NCBI RefSeq assembly: GCF_000372725.1
Contig: NW_005199274.1
Location: forward strand, 1 to 40,179
Reading direction: 5' to 3'
DNA: 40,179 nucleotides
Source: Emiliania huxleyi CCMP1516
Lineage: Eukaryota; Haptophyta; Isochrysidales; Noelaerhabdaceae
The notes beneath the pieces were generated by a model. It saw only the letters and a list, made by a program, of their open reading frames with translations, did no database searches and had not been told where the DNA came from. The number at the start of each line of letters is the position of its first letter. Position 1 is the stretch's first letter. Below are positions 1-8,832 of this stretch, piece by piece. Position numbers and translations under genes: made by a program.

Positions 1-453
1 CACTAATAGGGCGGTCCGCCTCCCTGACAGTTCTTAGGGTTGCCTAACGTTAATTTGGGGCCTAACAGTTGCGCTATTGTTGGCTGAAATCCTCAACGTT
101 GTTCAAGTGTTCACCCCAGCCCATGCTGTTACTGTTTGTTACTGTTGTTACTGTGTTGTTCAGCGGCCAGCAAGCAGAAAATGGCGCAAAAAACCCGGGT
201 AAAACCCGAAAATACCTGGGTTTTCCCGGCGGGTATTTTCGGGTATTACCCGCACTGGACACTAGAGATCGTCGTGGGTCACTGCCAGGCCTTCCTTACT
301 GTTGTTCAGTCGGCCTAACGTTAGCTACTGTTGTTGGGAAGCCCCACTGTTGTTCTGTTGTTACTGTTAACACTAGCAACACTGTTCAGCTCCTAACGTT
401 AGGCAACCCTAGCGGTTCTCTCTCTACTGCGGGCGGACCCTTACAGATCACTG
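1..453. repeat. Foldback/MITE-like repeat with CCTAACGTTAG motifs
   Basis: An 18-base perfect inverted repeat, TAGGGTTGCCTAACGTTA, lies at 35-52 with its reverse complement at 394-411. The core CCTAACGTTA also occurs near 313-323, and the stretch is rich in CTGTTGTT units. A second inverted repeat sits in the middle (196-252). No credible protein is encoded; open frames here are low-complexity and unlike proteins. The left end may be cut by the window edge, so element boundaries are uncertain. Confidence 0.6.
196..252. repeat. 21-bp stem hairpin
   Basis: Arms at 196-216 and 232-252 are reverse complements with one mismatch and are separated by 15 bases. The arms consist of CGGGTA and CGAAAATACC blocks. 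It lies at the centre of the flanking inverted repeat, as expected for a nested foldback element. Confidence 0.75.
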
Positions 454-850
454 TGTACACAATATACGTCAAACTAATCCCTGCACGGTGCGGGTGGGGG
501 CCACTCTCTACTCTCTCCTTCTCCCAGCCCTAGAGGCTAGAGCGTGCGGTAGTAGAGCGTCGAGGTAGAGTTTTCTTCACTTCGTTTTCTCGTCTTCGCG
601 CTTATTGTGGTTTGTGCATAAAGCCGTTGTATTGGTGTGTAGGTCGGTAATGTGTATGCCCCACAGTGTTAGTGCCAGAGGTGCGCGCCAGTCCCGTGCC
701 TTAGCGCGGCGAGTGGGGGAGGGGGGCTGTGTCGGCCTAGCCGGGTGTCATTTGACAATTACAGATTTCATACACCCTCAAAACATGGCACCAACCAGAA
801 AAGAGATCGACAATCGGCCTCGCCCGTCACTCGCGCGTCACTCTCTGCGC
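442..850. other. Intergenic, no gene seen
   Basis: Spacer between the foldback repeat and the 3' end of the kinase gene on the minus strand. I see short open frames without protein-like composition, and no RNA gene. Part of it is presumably the kinase 3' untranslated region. Confidence 0.5.
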
Positions 851-2068
851 TCACGGCTGCAGCAGAAGCTGCTCGAGCTCGGCGCGCACCCACGCGCACG
901 TCGCTCGCTCGCTAGGCAGGGCGTGCGTACACGCGCTGACCACACCTGCAAGCCGGCTTTCATCGGGCACACACGGGCGGGTGAAGCCGTTCGCGACGAT
1001 TGCGTCGAGCTCGTATCGGAGGCGCGAGTCGCACTTGCCTGGCGCGTCGCCCGTGGCGAAGTGGTACGGGTCGCAGACGCCCGACGGCGCCTCGAGCGCA
1101 GCCAGGACACACCCTAGCGACCAGGCGTCGGTGCCACGCGAAAGCGGCACGACTGCAAAGTCGCGGGCCACCCGCACCTGCTCGGGCGCCCGCCAACCCG
1201 GCGTGCCTGAGTGCGAGAGCTGCGCCCCAACGGCTAGTCGCCTCGCCTGCCCAAAGTCACACAGCTTAGCGACAAGCCCCTCAGAGCGCGCCGACAGCAG
1301 CACGTTCGATGGCTTGAGGTCAAGGTGCACGATGGGGGGAGATCGCGTGTGCAGGTACGACATTGCTCTTGCAATCTGCACGCCGAGGGAGCGGCTCTCG
1401 CCCCTCTGATCCCCGATCAACAAATCTCCCAGAGTCCCTGCGTCGGCATAGTCGAGAGCGAGGAACGGCGTCTCGCGCGGGGCGCATGCAAAGCCCATCA
1501 CATAGATGATGTTCTCATGGTGTAGTGCTGCCGCGATCTGACACTCGGAGGCGAAGGCGCTGCTCGCGCGCAGCGGCTGCTTCACCGCGAGACGACCACC
1601 GTAGTGGCGGCCAAGCCTAACGGTGCCTTGGCCGCCCTTGCCGAGGCGACCCTGGCTGCTGCCAAAGGCGATGTCGCGCAGGGCGAGGCCGCCGTACCGG
1701 CTCGCGGTCGGCGCCAAAGGCGGGATCGGAGCGACGAGGCGAGGAGCAATTGTAGGTGGAAGAGCGGCGAGGGGCGGCGGAAGTGCCAAGCTCGGCTGCC
1801 TCGCGACGAGCAGGTGGCCCCTGCCGTGCTGGCCGAGGGCCCGTGGCCGAGGGACGGTAGACGGAATCGGGACGGGAACGAGAGCCGCAGGAGCAGCGTC
1901 AGGCACCGCGAGGGCGGCGGCCTCCGCTCTCGTTTTCTTGAGTCTGCGTCTGTACTCGACCTTCTCGGCCCTGCGGTCACGGCCCCGATCGCCCTTATCA
2001 TCCGGATTGGCGCGTCTATACACGGCCTCAGCGCGTACCTGCGCCGCGGATCGCTCCCTTTTCGGCAT
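851..2068 (-). CDS. Protein kinase, single exon
   Basis: Ser/Thr- or TKL-like protein kinase of 405 residues, probably cytosolic. Start chosen at the ATG at 2068-2066: the frame stays open to 2173 but has no upstream ATG and that part contains a repeat. Residues 1-45 are basic and charged, 46-120 Pro/Ala-rich, and the kinase domain fills about 130-400. Visible motifs are the glycine loop GKGGQGTV (143-150), the ATP lysine in AVK (163), the catalytic loop HLDLKPSN (248-255, HRD changed to HLD), DFG (271-273), APE (294-296) and the helix-F Asp in DAWSLG (314). All catalytic residues are kept, so an active enzyme is expected. The Pro/Ala linker suggests an unstructured N-terminal regulatory part. 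No substrate can be inferred. It is close to kinases with the short HLDLKPSN loop, but I cannot place it in a named subfamily. Confidence 0.85.
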   Translation of the reverse strand: MPKRERSAAQVRAEAVYRRANPDDKGDRGRDRRAEKVEYRRRLKKTRAEAAALAVPDAAPAALVPVPIPSTVPRPRALGQHGRGHLLVARQPSLALPPPLAALPPTIAPRLVAPIPPLAPTASRYGGLALRDIAFGSSQGRLGKGGQGTVRLGRHYGGRLAVKQPLRASSAFASECQIAAALHHENIIYVMGFACAPRETPFLALDYADAGTLGDLLIGDQRGESRSLGVQIARAMSYLHTRSPPIVHLDLKPSNVLLSARSEGLVAKLCDFGQARRLAVGAQLSHSGTPGWRAPEQVRVARDFAVVPLSRGTDAWSLGCVLAALEAPSGVCDPYHFATGDAPGKCDSRLRYELDAIVANGFTRPCVPDESRLAGVVSACTHALPSERATCAWVRAELEQLLLQP

Positions 2069-2144
2069 GTCGTTGCATGTCAAGAACCCAGTGTCGGGAG
2101 CGAAGGCGCGAGTGGTGACACGCCCCGCAACCTTTGAGCACCTG

Positions 2145-2180
2145 CGTCCCCACCAGACATAAATCGTCCCCACCAGACAT
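2145..2180. repeat. 16-bp direct repeat
   Basis: CGTCCCCACCAGACAT occurs at 2145-2160 and again at 2165-2180, period 20 bases, 77 bases upstream of the kinase start codon. It could be a duplicated upstream regulatory box or a short tandem duplication. Confidence 0.7.
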
Positions 2181-3010
2181 CGAAGTCAAATGTCAAAGAC
2201 ACCTCTAGGGACTGGCAAAGTGGGCTGCCACACCCACAAAGATGCAGAAAAAGGGGACACCGGCGTGACGTGGCCTCTCGACGGGTTTGTTGAAGCAGAA
2301 CTTGGTTCGGCGCACGAGGCACGAGCGAGCACGCACACACGAAATAAAGGTTAAGCGGGAGGATTGAATTCGTATCTCAGGGCAACCTTTTAGTGTACTA
2401 GTATCTAGACCGTATAGTGACCGGCGCGCAGCGCCGAAGAAAATTTTGGCAGAAATCGCTTACAGAAATCGGCTGCTGGCTCGCCCGATTTCCCTCGCCG
2501 AAACAGAAATCGGCTGCTGGATGCCGACGCCCCGATTTCTATCGCCACGCCTCGCACTGTATACACCGCCGGGAGGAAGATTACCGCTTCGGCCCGCTGA
2601 CCGTTCAGAGAGGACCGGTAGAGGCGCTTGTCTCCGAGCGGGCGTCTAACCCTCCACAGCGCCTCGCGTCGGGGCTCACGGTGTCCTCACGCATCACGGC
2701 CTTCTGCTTCTCTCGCCGCCTTTGCTCGCCGCCTGTCTCAGCCCCAACGGCGACTCGGTCTCTCGTCTCCCGCTGCGCTCTGGCTCAACCGAACGTGGCT
2801 GCGCTCACCGCTCTCACCTCTCTCCCCTCCTCCTGTCTGTGCACGTGTCTGTGGGCCCTGTATCAGAATCAGTATGCACACTCTGCCCAGTGGCGTGTGC
2901 CGCGACTCTGGGAGACCGCTCTGCGCGAGAGGCGAGTCTCTGGTCTCTGCTCGCGGCTTGCGCGCTAACATCTTTATTCTTTCCAGCAAACACTCCACTC
3001 AAATTACGGA
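2181..3010. other. Intergenic with 17-bp direct repeat
   Basis: No gene recognised. CAGAAATCGGCTGCTGG occurs at 2463-2479 and 2504-2520, with inverted CCCGATTTC blocks next to both copies, so the 2450-2545 stretch can fold. A 183-codon open frame on the plus strand (2417-2968) has composition typical of translated GC-rich noncoding DNA and I do not support it. Confidence 0.5.
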
Positions 3011-3652
3011 CTAGGCCACGCGAGAGGACGAGGCCGGCGGTGGCGGCGGGTGGGTAGGGAGCGGTGGCAGGCGTCTGCGTGGCGGCTGGTCCACGGCGGT
3101 CGCTGGTTGCCGATTAGCGCTCGCGTGTCCGAGGTCTCGGAGGGCGTCCGGCAGCGCAAGGGGGAGGGTGGCGGCCGCCCGCGCCCGGTCAAGCGCTAGA
3201 ATCTTCGACGCCACTTCGGGCGACACCTCAGGTGGGAGAGAGGCAGTGCGGCTGTCGAAAACCAGCCGAGTGAGCAGCTCGACACGCTCAGCGCAGCGGC
3301 AAGAGGCCGCCTCGAGCTCCGCCGACCGACCGTCGAGAGCGCTGGCTGACTGAACAACCACCCGCGCCTCCGCCCCTGCTCCGGCCAGTGAGCCTCGCAC
3401 GGCGTCGGCGGCGGCTCTCACCTCCATCACGCCGAGCTTAAGGCGGCCGATGCTCTCGCTGAGCTCGCAGCGCACGGAGGTGGTGTCGTCTTCAATGATC
3501 TCGTGCACGTTAAGCTGCTCCAAGTGTAGCGCATGTGGCGTTGCCCACCTCAGCCGGTCCCAGCCCAGCCGTCGTACGAGTAGTCCAGCTGTGCCAGCGG
3601 CGAGGGCGGCGCCAAGCGCAAGCCCCGCAAGCCCATCACTACCTCCAATCAT
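3011..3652 (-). CDS. Hypothetical membrane-anchored coiled-coil protein
   Basis: 213 codons from an ATG at 3652-3650. I do not recognise the family. Residues about 8-27 form a Gly/Ala/Leu hydrophobic segment that could be a membrane anchor or signal anchor. Residues about 40-160 are rich in Glu, Arg, Ala and Leu with regular spacing, compatible with a long helix or coiled coil. The last 30 residues are Pro-rich and basic. An inner-membrane or plastid-membrane protein with one transmembrane segment and a helical stalk is a reasonable reading, but this is inference. The gene runs the same way as the kinase 0.9 kb downstream. It could be missing an upstream exon. Confidence 0.55.
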   Translation of the reverse strand: MIGGSDGLAGLALGAALAAGTAGLLVRRLGWDRLRWATPHALHLEQLNVHEIIEDDTTSVRCELSESIGRLKLGVMEVRAAADAVRGSLAGAGAEARVVVQSASALDGRSAELEAASCRCAERVELLTRLVFDSRTASLPPEVSPEVASKILALDRARAAATLPLALPDALRDLGHASANRQPATAVDQPPRRRLPPLPTHPPPPPASSSRVA

Positions 3653-4042
3653 GACCCTGCCGGAGCAGCGCGTAGACCGATGGCCGGTCAGGGCGTCGCC
3701 CGACAGTGAGGGGAAAAGTTGATGATCGAGCTGACAAGTGCCCAGTGAGCTTGACCGTTGACCAGCGTTTAGACCGCCACCCGCAAGCTTCCCCCCGCCC
3801 GGGGGGGGGTGGCGTCAGGCGCGGAGGCGGCGAGATTTTCCTTGTCCTGCGGTGCTAGCGCCGCCAGTCAGCACCTGTGTCGAGCCTGTCTAAGTTGTTT
3901 TTCTTCTCTCGCTTGGTGTACTCTCGAGGTTCTCGAGGGGGATCAGATCCTTTGGGCTTTGTTTGGCCGCGTTGGGTGGGTAGCGATTGCGGATTGGGAG
4001 AGAGAGCTTCCTTTCTTGCGGATTGGTTGGTAGCGATTGAGG

Positions 4043-4045
<3 letters not shown>
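3653..4045. other. Intergenic, upstream of an (AG)n tract
   Basis: Probable promoter side of the minus-strand gene ending at 3652. It has a G9 run near 3801-3809. The phrase TAGCGATTG(C/A)GGATTG occurs at 3981 and again at 4031, the second copy leading straight into the microsatellite. No coding sequence recognised. Confidence 0.5.
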
Positions 4046-4139
<94 letters not shown>

Positions 4140-4163
4140 GTGAGAGAGAGAGAGTGAGAGATA
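4046..4163. repeat. (AG)n microsatellite
   Basis: About 90 bases of nearly perfect AG dinucleotide repeat (4046-4135) followed by a degenerate GTGAG/AG tail. Open frames encoding Ser-Leu repeats on the minus strand are by-products of the repeat. Confidence 0.98.
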
Positions 4164-4339
4164 GTTCCCGTGTGTGTCCAAACATGTAGCGCTACAAGTT
4201 CTGACACATAAGGACGCATCCTCCCACAACACACTTTCGCGCCTGGGCAACGGTGATGCACACGCTAGGGTGCCCACAGGACCCAAAAAAAGAAACAGGT
4301 TTTTGCAGAATTTCATGACGTCCGGCCACAAGCAAAACA

Positions 4340-4660
4340 AAACCCCCACCCTTTAGAGTTGTCCGACGTGGTGACGCGCACCGTTGCAATTTCCACGTGG
4401 TGGGCGGCACCGTGAGCGATACTGTTCTCTCCGTGGCGACGTCTACCGCGAAGAGCGCCTACAGCACGGCGGCCGTCCGGCTGCCGAAGAAGGGTGGTAG
4501 GCGAAGCAAAAGACACCAGGCGATGGTCGAAGTGCCAAACTTCGACTTCCGCGAGATCGAGAAGCGGGTGGGGTCCATATTCAACGTGGCGCTGATCGAC
4601 TGCGAGGGCTGCATCAAGCACATCGCCGCGACGGGCATCCTCGACCAAGTGACGTTGTTG
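4340..4660 (+). pseudogene. Methyltransferase-like fragment (FkbM-like?)
   Basis: The frame from about 4340 reads like the middle of a folded protein: HVVGGTVSDTV, then a basic stretch, then VPNFDFREIEKRVGSIF followed by NVALIDCEGCIKHI. In FkbM-type methyltransferases an I-D-x-E-G motif follows a hydrophobic strand at the equivalent place, and that is the basis for the call. There is no good start, no N-terminal SAM-binding half, and the similarity-like reading stops at about 4655, where a small foldback repeat begins. It is therefore either an exon of an unrecognised gene or a decayed fragment; the family assignment is weak. Confidence 0.35.
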
Positions 4661-4675
4661 TGTAATCTGTGCTCG

Positions 4676-4721
4676 CCGAGTAATCTGAAAAAAACATTTT
4701 CAGATTCCGAGTAATCTGAAA
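4676..4721. repeat. Direct repeat flanking a hairpin
   Basis: CCGAGTAATCTGAAA is present at 4676-4690 and 4707-4721. Between them AATCTGAAA (4682-4690) pairs with TTTCAGATT (4698-4706) across a seven-base loop. The structure sits at the broken 3' edge of the methyltransferase-like fragment. Confidence 0.85.
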
Positions 4722-4762
4722 TTCTTCCTTTACGGAATTGGCGGCCCAGCAGCTCTTTCTTA

Positions 4763-4782
4763 AAACTTGCCCGGGCAAGTTT
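4763..4782. repeat. Perfect 20-bp palindrome
   Basis: AAACTTGCCCGGGCAAGTTT is fully self-complementary and centred between 4772 and 4773. It could be a dimeric protein-binding site or the fused ends of a small element; nothing else distinguishes these. Confidence 0.9.
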
Positions 4783-5077
4783 CAAGCCGTTTAAGCCGCA
4801 GGCGCCCCAGGGCCACCCTTTTAAGCCTAGGGGTCCCTAAGGAGTTTTGTGTTGCAAACCACTCTTCTCTCTCTCTCTCTCTCAGTGTGTGTCATACGAA
4901 GATCGCACGGGCGGGGACCTGTTCCTTTTTACCCATCTGCAGTCCGTTTTGTTTATTTATTTAGTGTGTGTAGCTCTTAGACTTACGTACATTCCCGGAG
5001 GAGGACTGCTGACGGGGTTTGCGACGAGGAGCGTGCCGAAGGGTTTCTCGGAAGTTAGTGCACCCGCGGTGCCGCCA
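4783..5077. other. Intergenic with short (CT)n
   Basis: Contains a (CT)9 run at 4866-4883 and no recognisable gene. Together with the element at 5078-5229 it forms the upstream region of the thioredoxin-fold gene. Confidence 0.5.
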
Positions 5078-5229
5078 GGGTTCGAGGCGCGAGGGGGGTA
5101 GGGTAGAGTAAGTCGGGGGGTTGGGCGTCACCCCCTACCCCCTACCCCCTACCCCCTATTTGGGCGTGTAACGGACGTACGTCTGCCGTGGGCCGATTTC
5201 CCCCCCCACCTTCCTAAAAGTTGGAACCC
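5078..5229. repeat. Possible small repeat element with (CCCCCTA)4
   Basis: Begins GGGTTC (5078) and ends GGAACCC (5229), like the better-defined element at 14870-15050, and shares the 14-mer AAAAGTTGGAACCC (5216-5229) with it. Its interior includes GGGGGGTAGGGTAG on the left and four exact copies of CCCCCTA at 5131-5158. The remaining terminal-repeat match is poor, so the relationship is tentative. Confidence 0.4.
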
Positions 5230-5283
5230 TGTCGACCCGCGTTGAGCTCATACGCTCGTTCGGCAGTGCTGGCTCTGAGACTA

Positions 5284-5928
5284 ATGGGGCCGCCACTGTC
5301 TCCGACTGCGATCGGCTACGTGCTGAACTCGGCGGCCGCCGCTTCACCTGTGCGTGTTGAGATGTTCCTCGACCTCATCTGTCCCTTCTCGCGCAAGATG
5401 TTTGTCACACTCACCGAGGGCAGGGTGATCGAGCGTGCTGGCGACCGAGCGTGCTTTGTGCTGCACCAGGTGCCTCAGCCGTGGCACGCGCAGGGCTCGT
5501 ACGTGCACGAGGCGGCTCTCGCGGTGAAGGAGGTCGCGCCGGATCTGTACCCAAATTACATTGGCGCCATCTACGAGTGCTTTGACAAGGGTAAGTTCAC
5601 CGACCGCGACACGTGGGAGAAGTCACGCACGCAGATCAACGCCGAGCTGTGCGACCTGGCGGCGTCCGTCGGGGTAGACCGCGCCGCGACGGCGGCGAAG
5701 CTCGCGATGCGCGCCTCCGCCGACGGCAACAACGTGGGCAACGAGGTGACGCAGGCAGTCAAATGGATCTGCAAGCACCACCGAACGCGCGGCGTGCACG
5801 TCACTCCGACGGTGCACGTCAACGGGCTCGAGGCGGGCATCGTCTCCAGCGGGTGGACACCCGAGCAGTGGCTCGCCTTTCTCGAGCCAAACGGCGCCGA
5901 CTTTTGGCAGGGCTCGAAGTTGCAGTGA
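5284..5928 (+). CDS. Thioredoxin-fold (DsbA-like) protein
   Basis: 214 residues from the ATG at 5284; an upstream in-frame ATG-like start at 5221 overlaps the preceding repeat and adds an unlikely leader. Strand one and the active-site turn read VRVEMFLDLICPFSRKMF, with C33-P-F-S36 where thioredoxins have CxxC. A helical middle part follows (about 70-160), then VTPTVHVNG with the expected cis-proline at P175 and a last helix in WTPEQWLAFLE. This order is typical of DsbA-like/Thioredoxin_4 proteins. Because the second cysteine is Ser, dithiol oxidation is not expected; a monothiol or peroxidase/isomerase-like role, or a purely structural one, is more likely. There is no clear signal peptide, so cytosolic location is the default. 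Intronless as read. Confidence 0.8.
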   Translation: MGPPLSPTAIGYVLNSAAAASPVRVEMFLDLICPFSRKMFVTLTEGRVIERAGDRACFVLHQVPQPWHAQGSYVHEAALAVKEVAPDLYPNYIGAIYECFDKGKFTDRDTWEKSRTQINAELCDLAASVGVDRAATAAKLAMRASADGNNVGNEVTQAVKWICKHHRTRGVHVTPTVHVNGLEAGIVSSGWTPEQWLAFLEPNGADFWQGSKLQ

Positions 5929-6371
5929 GCTGGCACGTACTGAGCAAGCACACCAGGGTCGCGGCCCGAGGTGATGTTGGGCCGATGGGGCAGCACATGC
6001 TGGCCCCTTGCACGCCGCTCGCTAGCTGCAGCGTCGCAAACGAGTCGATGTTTACGACTCGCGCATTCGCGAGATCTGAGTCACAGTCGTGTCAGCTCGT
6101 CACGCGTCTCACGAGCGCACAGTCTCGTCACTCTAGGGGGGAAACCCGGAGCGCGGTACTAACCCTCGGAGAACCGTGTTTACTTTATGGCCCCTTCCCT
6201 GCGAACGCGCACCCCCCAGGGCTAGGGCTCTCTAGCGCCCGCGTAACCCGATCCCTTAAAGTTAAACAGCTAAACCAATATACGCGAGCTCTTAACGCGG
6301 GGTAAACAGGACGCTATGCTGCGCACGTGTGCTACCCCACTGTGTGGAACGGCGAACGCGCCAGGATGTCG
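5929..6371. other. Intergenic/3' region
   Basis: Follows the thioredoxin-fold gene. No coding sequence, RNA gene or tandem repeat recognised. Confidence 0.4.
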
Positions 6372-6515
6372 CCCCAAAATTAGATATTCTTATCTTTTTG
6401 CCCCCCTCCGAGACTGGAGACAGTCACACCCCAGTATCAGACCAGGGGGAGTGCCCCCCGCCCCCGGCTCGCCCTGCCTGCGCAGGATAGCGTGCCCCGA
6501 TAACGGCGACACTTA
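6372..6515. mobile_element. Solo terminal-repeat copy of the right-edge foldback family
   Basis: This segment aligns along its length with the right arm at 40044-40179: both have ATATTCTTA-type sequence, then the block CCCCCCTCCGAGACTGGAGA, then a GCCCCCCGCCCCC run, then GGATAGCGTGCCCCGATAAC. I estimate identity near 80 percent by eye. Only one arm is present, so it is a decayed or solo copy. It ends GGCGACAC at 6515, and a few following bases (TAGCG) also match the flank of the other copy. Confidence 0.75.
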
Positions 6516-6719
6516 GCGAGGGTCACTGCGCAAGGAGGGGGTGCGAAGCCTTTTTCTTTTGTCCTCTCGGGGGAATGTTCTCTCGGCGCCCATGGCCTTC
6601 TGAGGTTTCGTACTGATGACGTCCTTCTTGGCACTTCGGGCGTCGGTGTGTGCGTTCTGTGGTGTCTAATTCCCGCGGTATGCTACATAGGTTTCCCGAA
6701 CTGTGACCTCCTTTTCAAT

Positions 6720-6852
6720 CCAGCGTATCTTGCTGGAAGCCTTCCCGCTGGCGGGAGGTCCCCAGTTCGAAACCTGGTCGACCCTTATACTTTTTGTTCA
6801 CACCTGAGCGGGCTCAATTTTGCTCAGATGCTCCTACGAATTTCGAACTCGT
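6720..6852. other. tRNA-like fragments
   Basis: On the plus strand 6720-6777 has three consecutive hairpins: CCAGC/GCTGG with a seven-base loop (6720-6736), CCCGC/GCGGG (6744-6755) like a long variable arm, and CCAG/CTGG around TTCGAAAC (6762-6777) like a T arm. No acceptor or D arm is visible and the anticodon loop is not canonical. On the minus strand 6852-6829 gives ACGAG, TTCGAAA, TTCGT, then AGGAGCA, a good T arm plus 3' acceptor side, with no 5' half. Both could be tRNA pseudogenes or parts of a tRNA-derived SINE. Confidence 0.35.
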
Positions 6853-8187
6853 GTCCTCACGCTTAGCGCTTGGTGTGTGTTCGTTTTCGTCACGGGGGTG
6901 GATGTCGCCCCAAAATGTCCGCCTCAAAAGGCCTCGTTCTCGCCCCTTTCCTGTACGCGTGGGTCTAGAGGACGAATGCTCACCGGACCTTCGAGGACAT
7001 CAAAGTCGGCTGCGCCCTACGGCCATCCCGCCGGCTCTCGAGTGTCGCAGCGCGACGCGCTTCACCCCTCGACTCCGCGCTGCGAGTCGATTGGGAGACG
7101 ACGCTCGGCCACCGCCAACTCCACCCTGACGCGTCGCACATGCGCCGAGTGTCCCCCCGAGGGTGTCCTTGTATAGTATGCTTGGTTGCGAGTTAAAAAA
7201 AGCCCGTTCCGCACCCGCAGCCAGCAGCAGTACACATGCCGTTCTGGTGCCCCTCGGCTGGCCAGAGGACGACTCACAATGCAAAATCGGAAAGGGACAT
7301 CACGAGGGGCCGTATAAACGGTGCCGCAGCGGCCCGGGACAATATCAGTGAATTGCTGCCACTCGCCCGGCCTCCTCCCCCTCGGGGGCGCCCGGAAAGT
7401 GGGCTTGCGCACCAGCGCCCCCCCCAGCACGCCGACCCGAGGTGTACCCTCCGGCCACCTGGGAGGGGAGCGCTCTCCCTTTTTGGCTGCCATTGGCTTC
7501 ACCATGATGGATACGGAGGTGGCCAGCCCTTGGTTGTGCACCTGCGGCGCGAAGAGGAGGTGATCTCGGCGGACGACGGCCATGCCGAGAGCGGGCGCAG
7601 CGCGGAAGAGGGTGCGCAGCGCGTCACGGCCGCGCACTTGGGAGCCGGGGGGATGGCCGGAGGGGGTGGGACGCCTGCATGTCCTCGAAGCTCCCACCCG
7701 CATACGCAAGCCGAGCCGCGAACGGCGGGGAGGGAGTTTTGGAGAGCCAGCCAAGGACGCGCATGGCGAGTGACAAATAGAGGCGACTTCGCTCACACCC
7801 GGTTTGCCATCGTGCCGGGAGTTGGGGGTGCGCTTCTCCCGGCGATCTCCTGGCGTCCCCGCGCTTCTTACATCTTATTTAGCTCCCCGGGCCCGACCCT
7901 GGGTGTCGACGGCTCTACTGACTGCACTCCAAGTGCTCCAAGTCACACCGTCCGTAGAGGAGATCGATAGACGTAGACGCTAGACGGATAATCCACCCGA
8001 GTGCCGCGAGATAAGGGGCGCGATAGAGACACGTGAAGAGTCAAAAAAAAGAGAGGCCGATCTCTCGTGTCTCGAGAGAGGCCGATCCCACGCGGCACGG
8101 CGACGCAGCAGCATTAAGCGCAAAACGGGATGGTTGTTTGTGTGAATGTAGCATGACACACAAGCGACAAGGCGGCGAGTCGATGTC
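6853..8187. other. Unassigned repetitive region
   Basis: About 1.3 kb with long open frames on both strands (minus 7062-7796, plus 7236-7970) but no recognisable domain, so neither is called. GATGTCGCCCCAAAAT appears at 6901-6916 and also at 6363-6378, beside the solo terminal repeat, suggesting shared element debris. Near 8050-8090 GAGAGGCCGATC is duplicated. Confidence 0.4.
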
Positions 8188-8826
8188 TCACGTCCTCTGG
8201 GTCTCCCTCTTCCTCATATCCTCCGAGCCAGACTCCGCTCTGCGCTCCTCGCCCTCCTCTGACTCCTCTCCCGCATCCTCATCGCCGCCCTCCTCTTCCT
8301 CGGAGCCCTCCTCTCCCTCCTCCGGCCCCAGCGCCGCCGCGACCTTGAGCGCCCGCATCAGCCGAATCTTGAGCACCGCCAGCTGAGCCTCGTCCGCCTC
8401 GGCGGCGTCCTCGGCCCTCTCCGCCTCGTCGAGGCACGCCTCGAGCCGCTTCCGCTCCTCCTCGGCCGCGGCGGCGACCGCGGTCGCCTGCTCTAGCGTC
8501 CGCGCAATCGCGCCCTCGTGCATCGTCGGCAGGTACGAGAGCAGCAGGCCGAAGGCCTCGCGCGGCAGCTTGACTGGGTCGGGCCACGCGCGCAGCAAGT
8601 AACTCTGCCGTACCTTGCTGAACTTCCATCCGCCCTCCTCGCGACGGCACCACGCCTGGAGGTACTCCAGCGCCGCCACAGCAGCGGTGGCCTTGTCGGT
8701 CGCGCTGGATGCCGCGGCGGCCGCGTCTGCGCCGCTCGAGTGGCGCGATGGCTGCCGACTGCGCTGCTTGGCCTTTCGCCGGCGCTTCTGCTGCTGCTTC
8801 CGCTTGCCGATCGCTGGTCGGCTCAT
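8188..8826 (-). CDS. WKF-domain protein (C7orf50-like)
   Basis: 212 residues from an ATG at 8826-8824. The N-terminus (1-30) is a lysine/arginine/glutamine-rich stretch typical of nuclear or nucleolar proteins. Residues about 50-105 match the WKF domain: an A-L-E-Y-L-x-x-W helix, then W67-K-F69, KVRQSYLL, and a helix ending in LLSYLPTM. That order is characteristic of the family including human C7orf50, which is linked to the nucleolus and ribosome production. A helical Ala/Glu-rich section (110-165) and a strongly acidic tail (168-205) follow. The gene is intronless as read and is divergently arranged with the putative membrane protein at 9164. Confidence 0.85.
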   Translation of the reverse strand: MSRPAIGKRKQQQKRRRKAKQRSRQPSRHSSGADAAAAASSATDKATAAVAALEYLQAWCRREEGGWKFSKVRQSYLLRAWPDPVKLPREAFGLLLSYLPTMHEGAIARTLEQATAVAAAAEEERKRLEACLDEAERAEDAAEADEAQLAVLKIRLMRALKVAAALGPEEGEEGSEEEEGGDEDAGEESEEGEERRAESGSEDMRKRETQRT

Positions 8827-8832
8827 CGTTGC

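Noticed and set aside
3855..4261. Ser-Leu repeat proteins on the minus strand
   Set aside because: Produced only by the (AG)n microsatellite.
5131..5158. Chromosome end or internal telomere
   Set aside because: Only 28 bases, embedded between genes, and the unit is not a confirmed telomere repeat.
7062..7970. Two overlapping 244-codon frames on opposite strands
   Set aside because: No domain or helix pattern in either; at most one could be real and I cannot choose.
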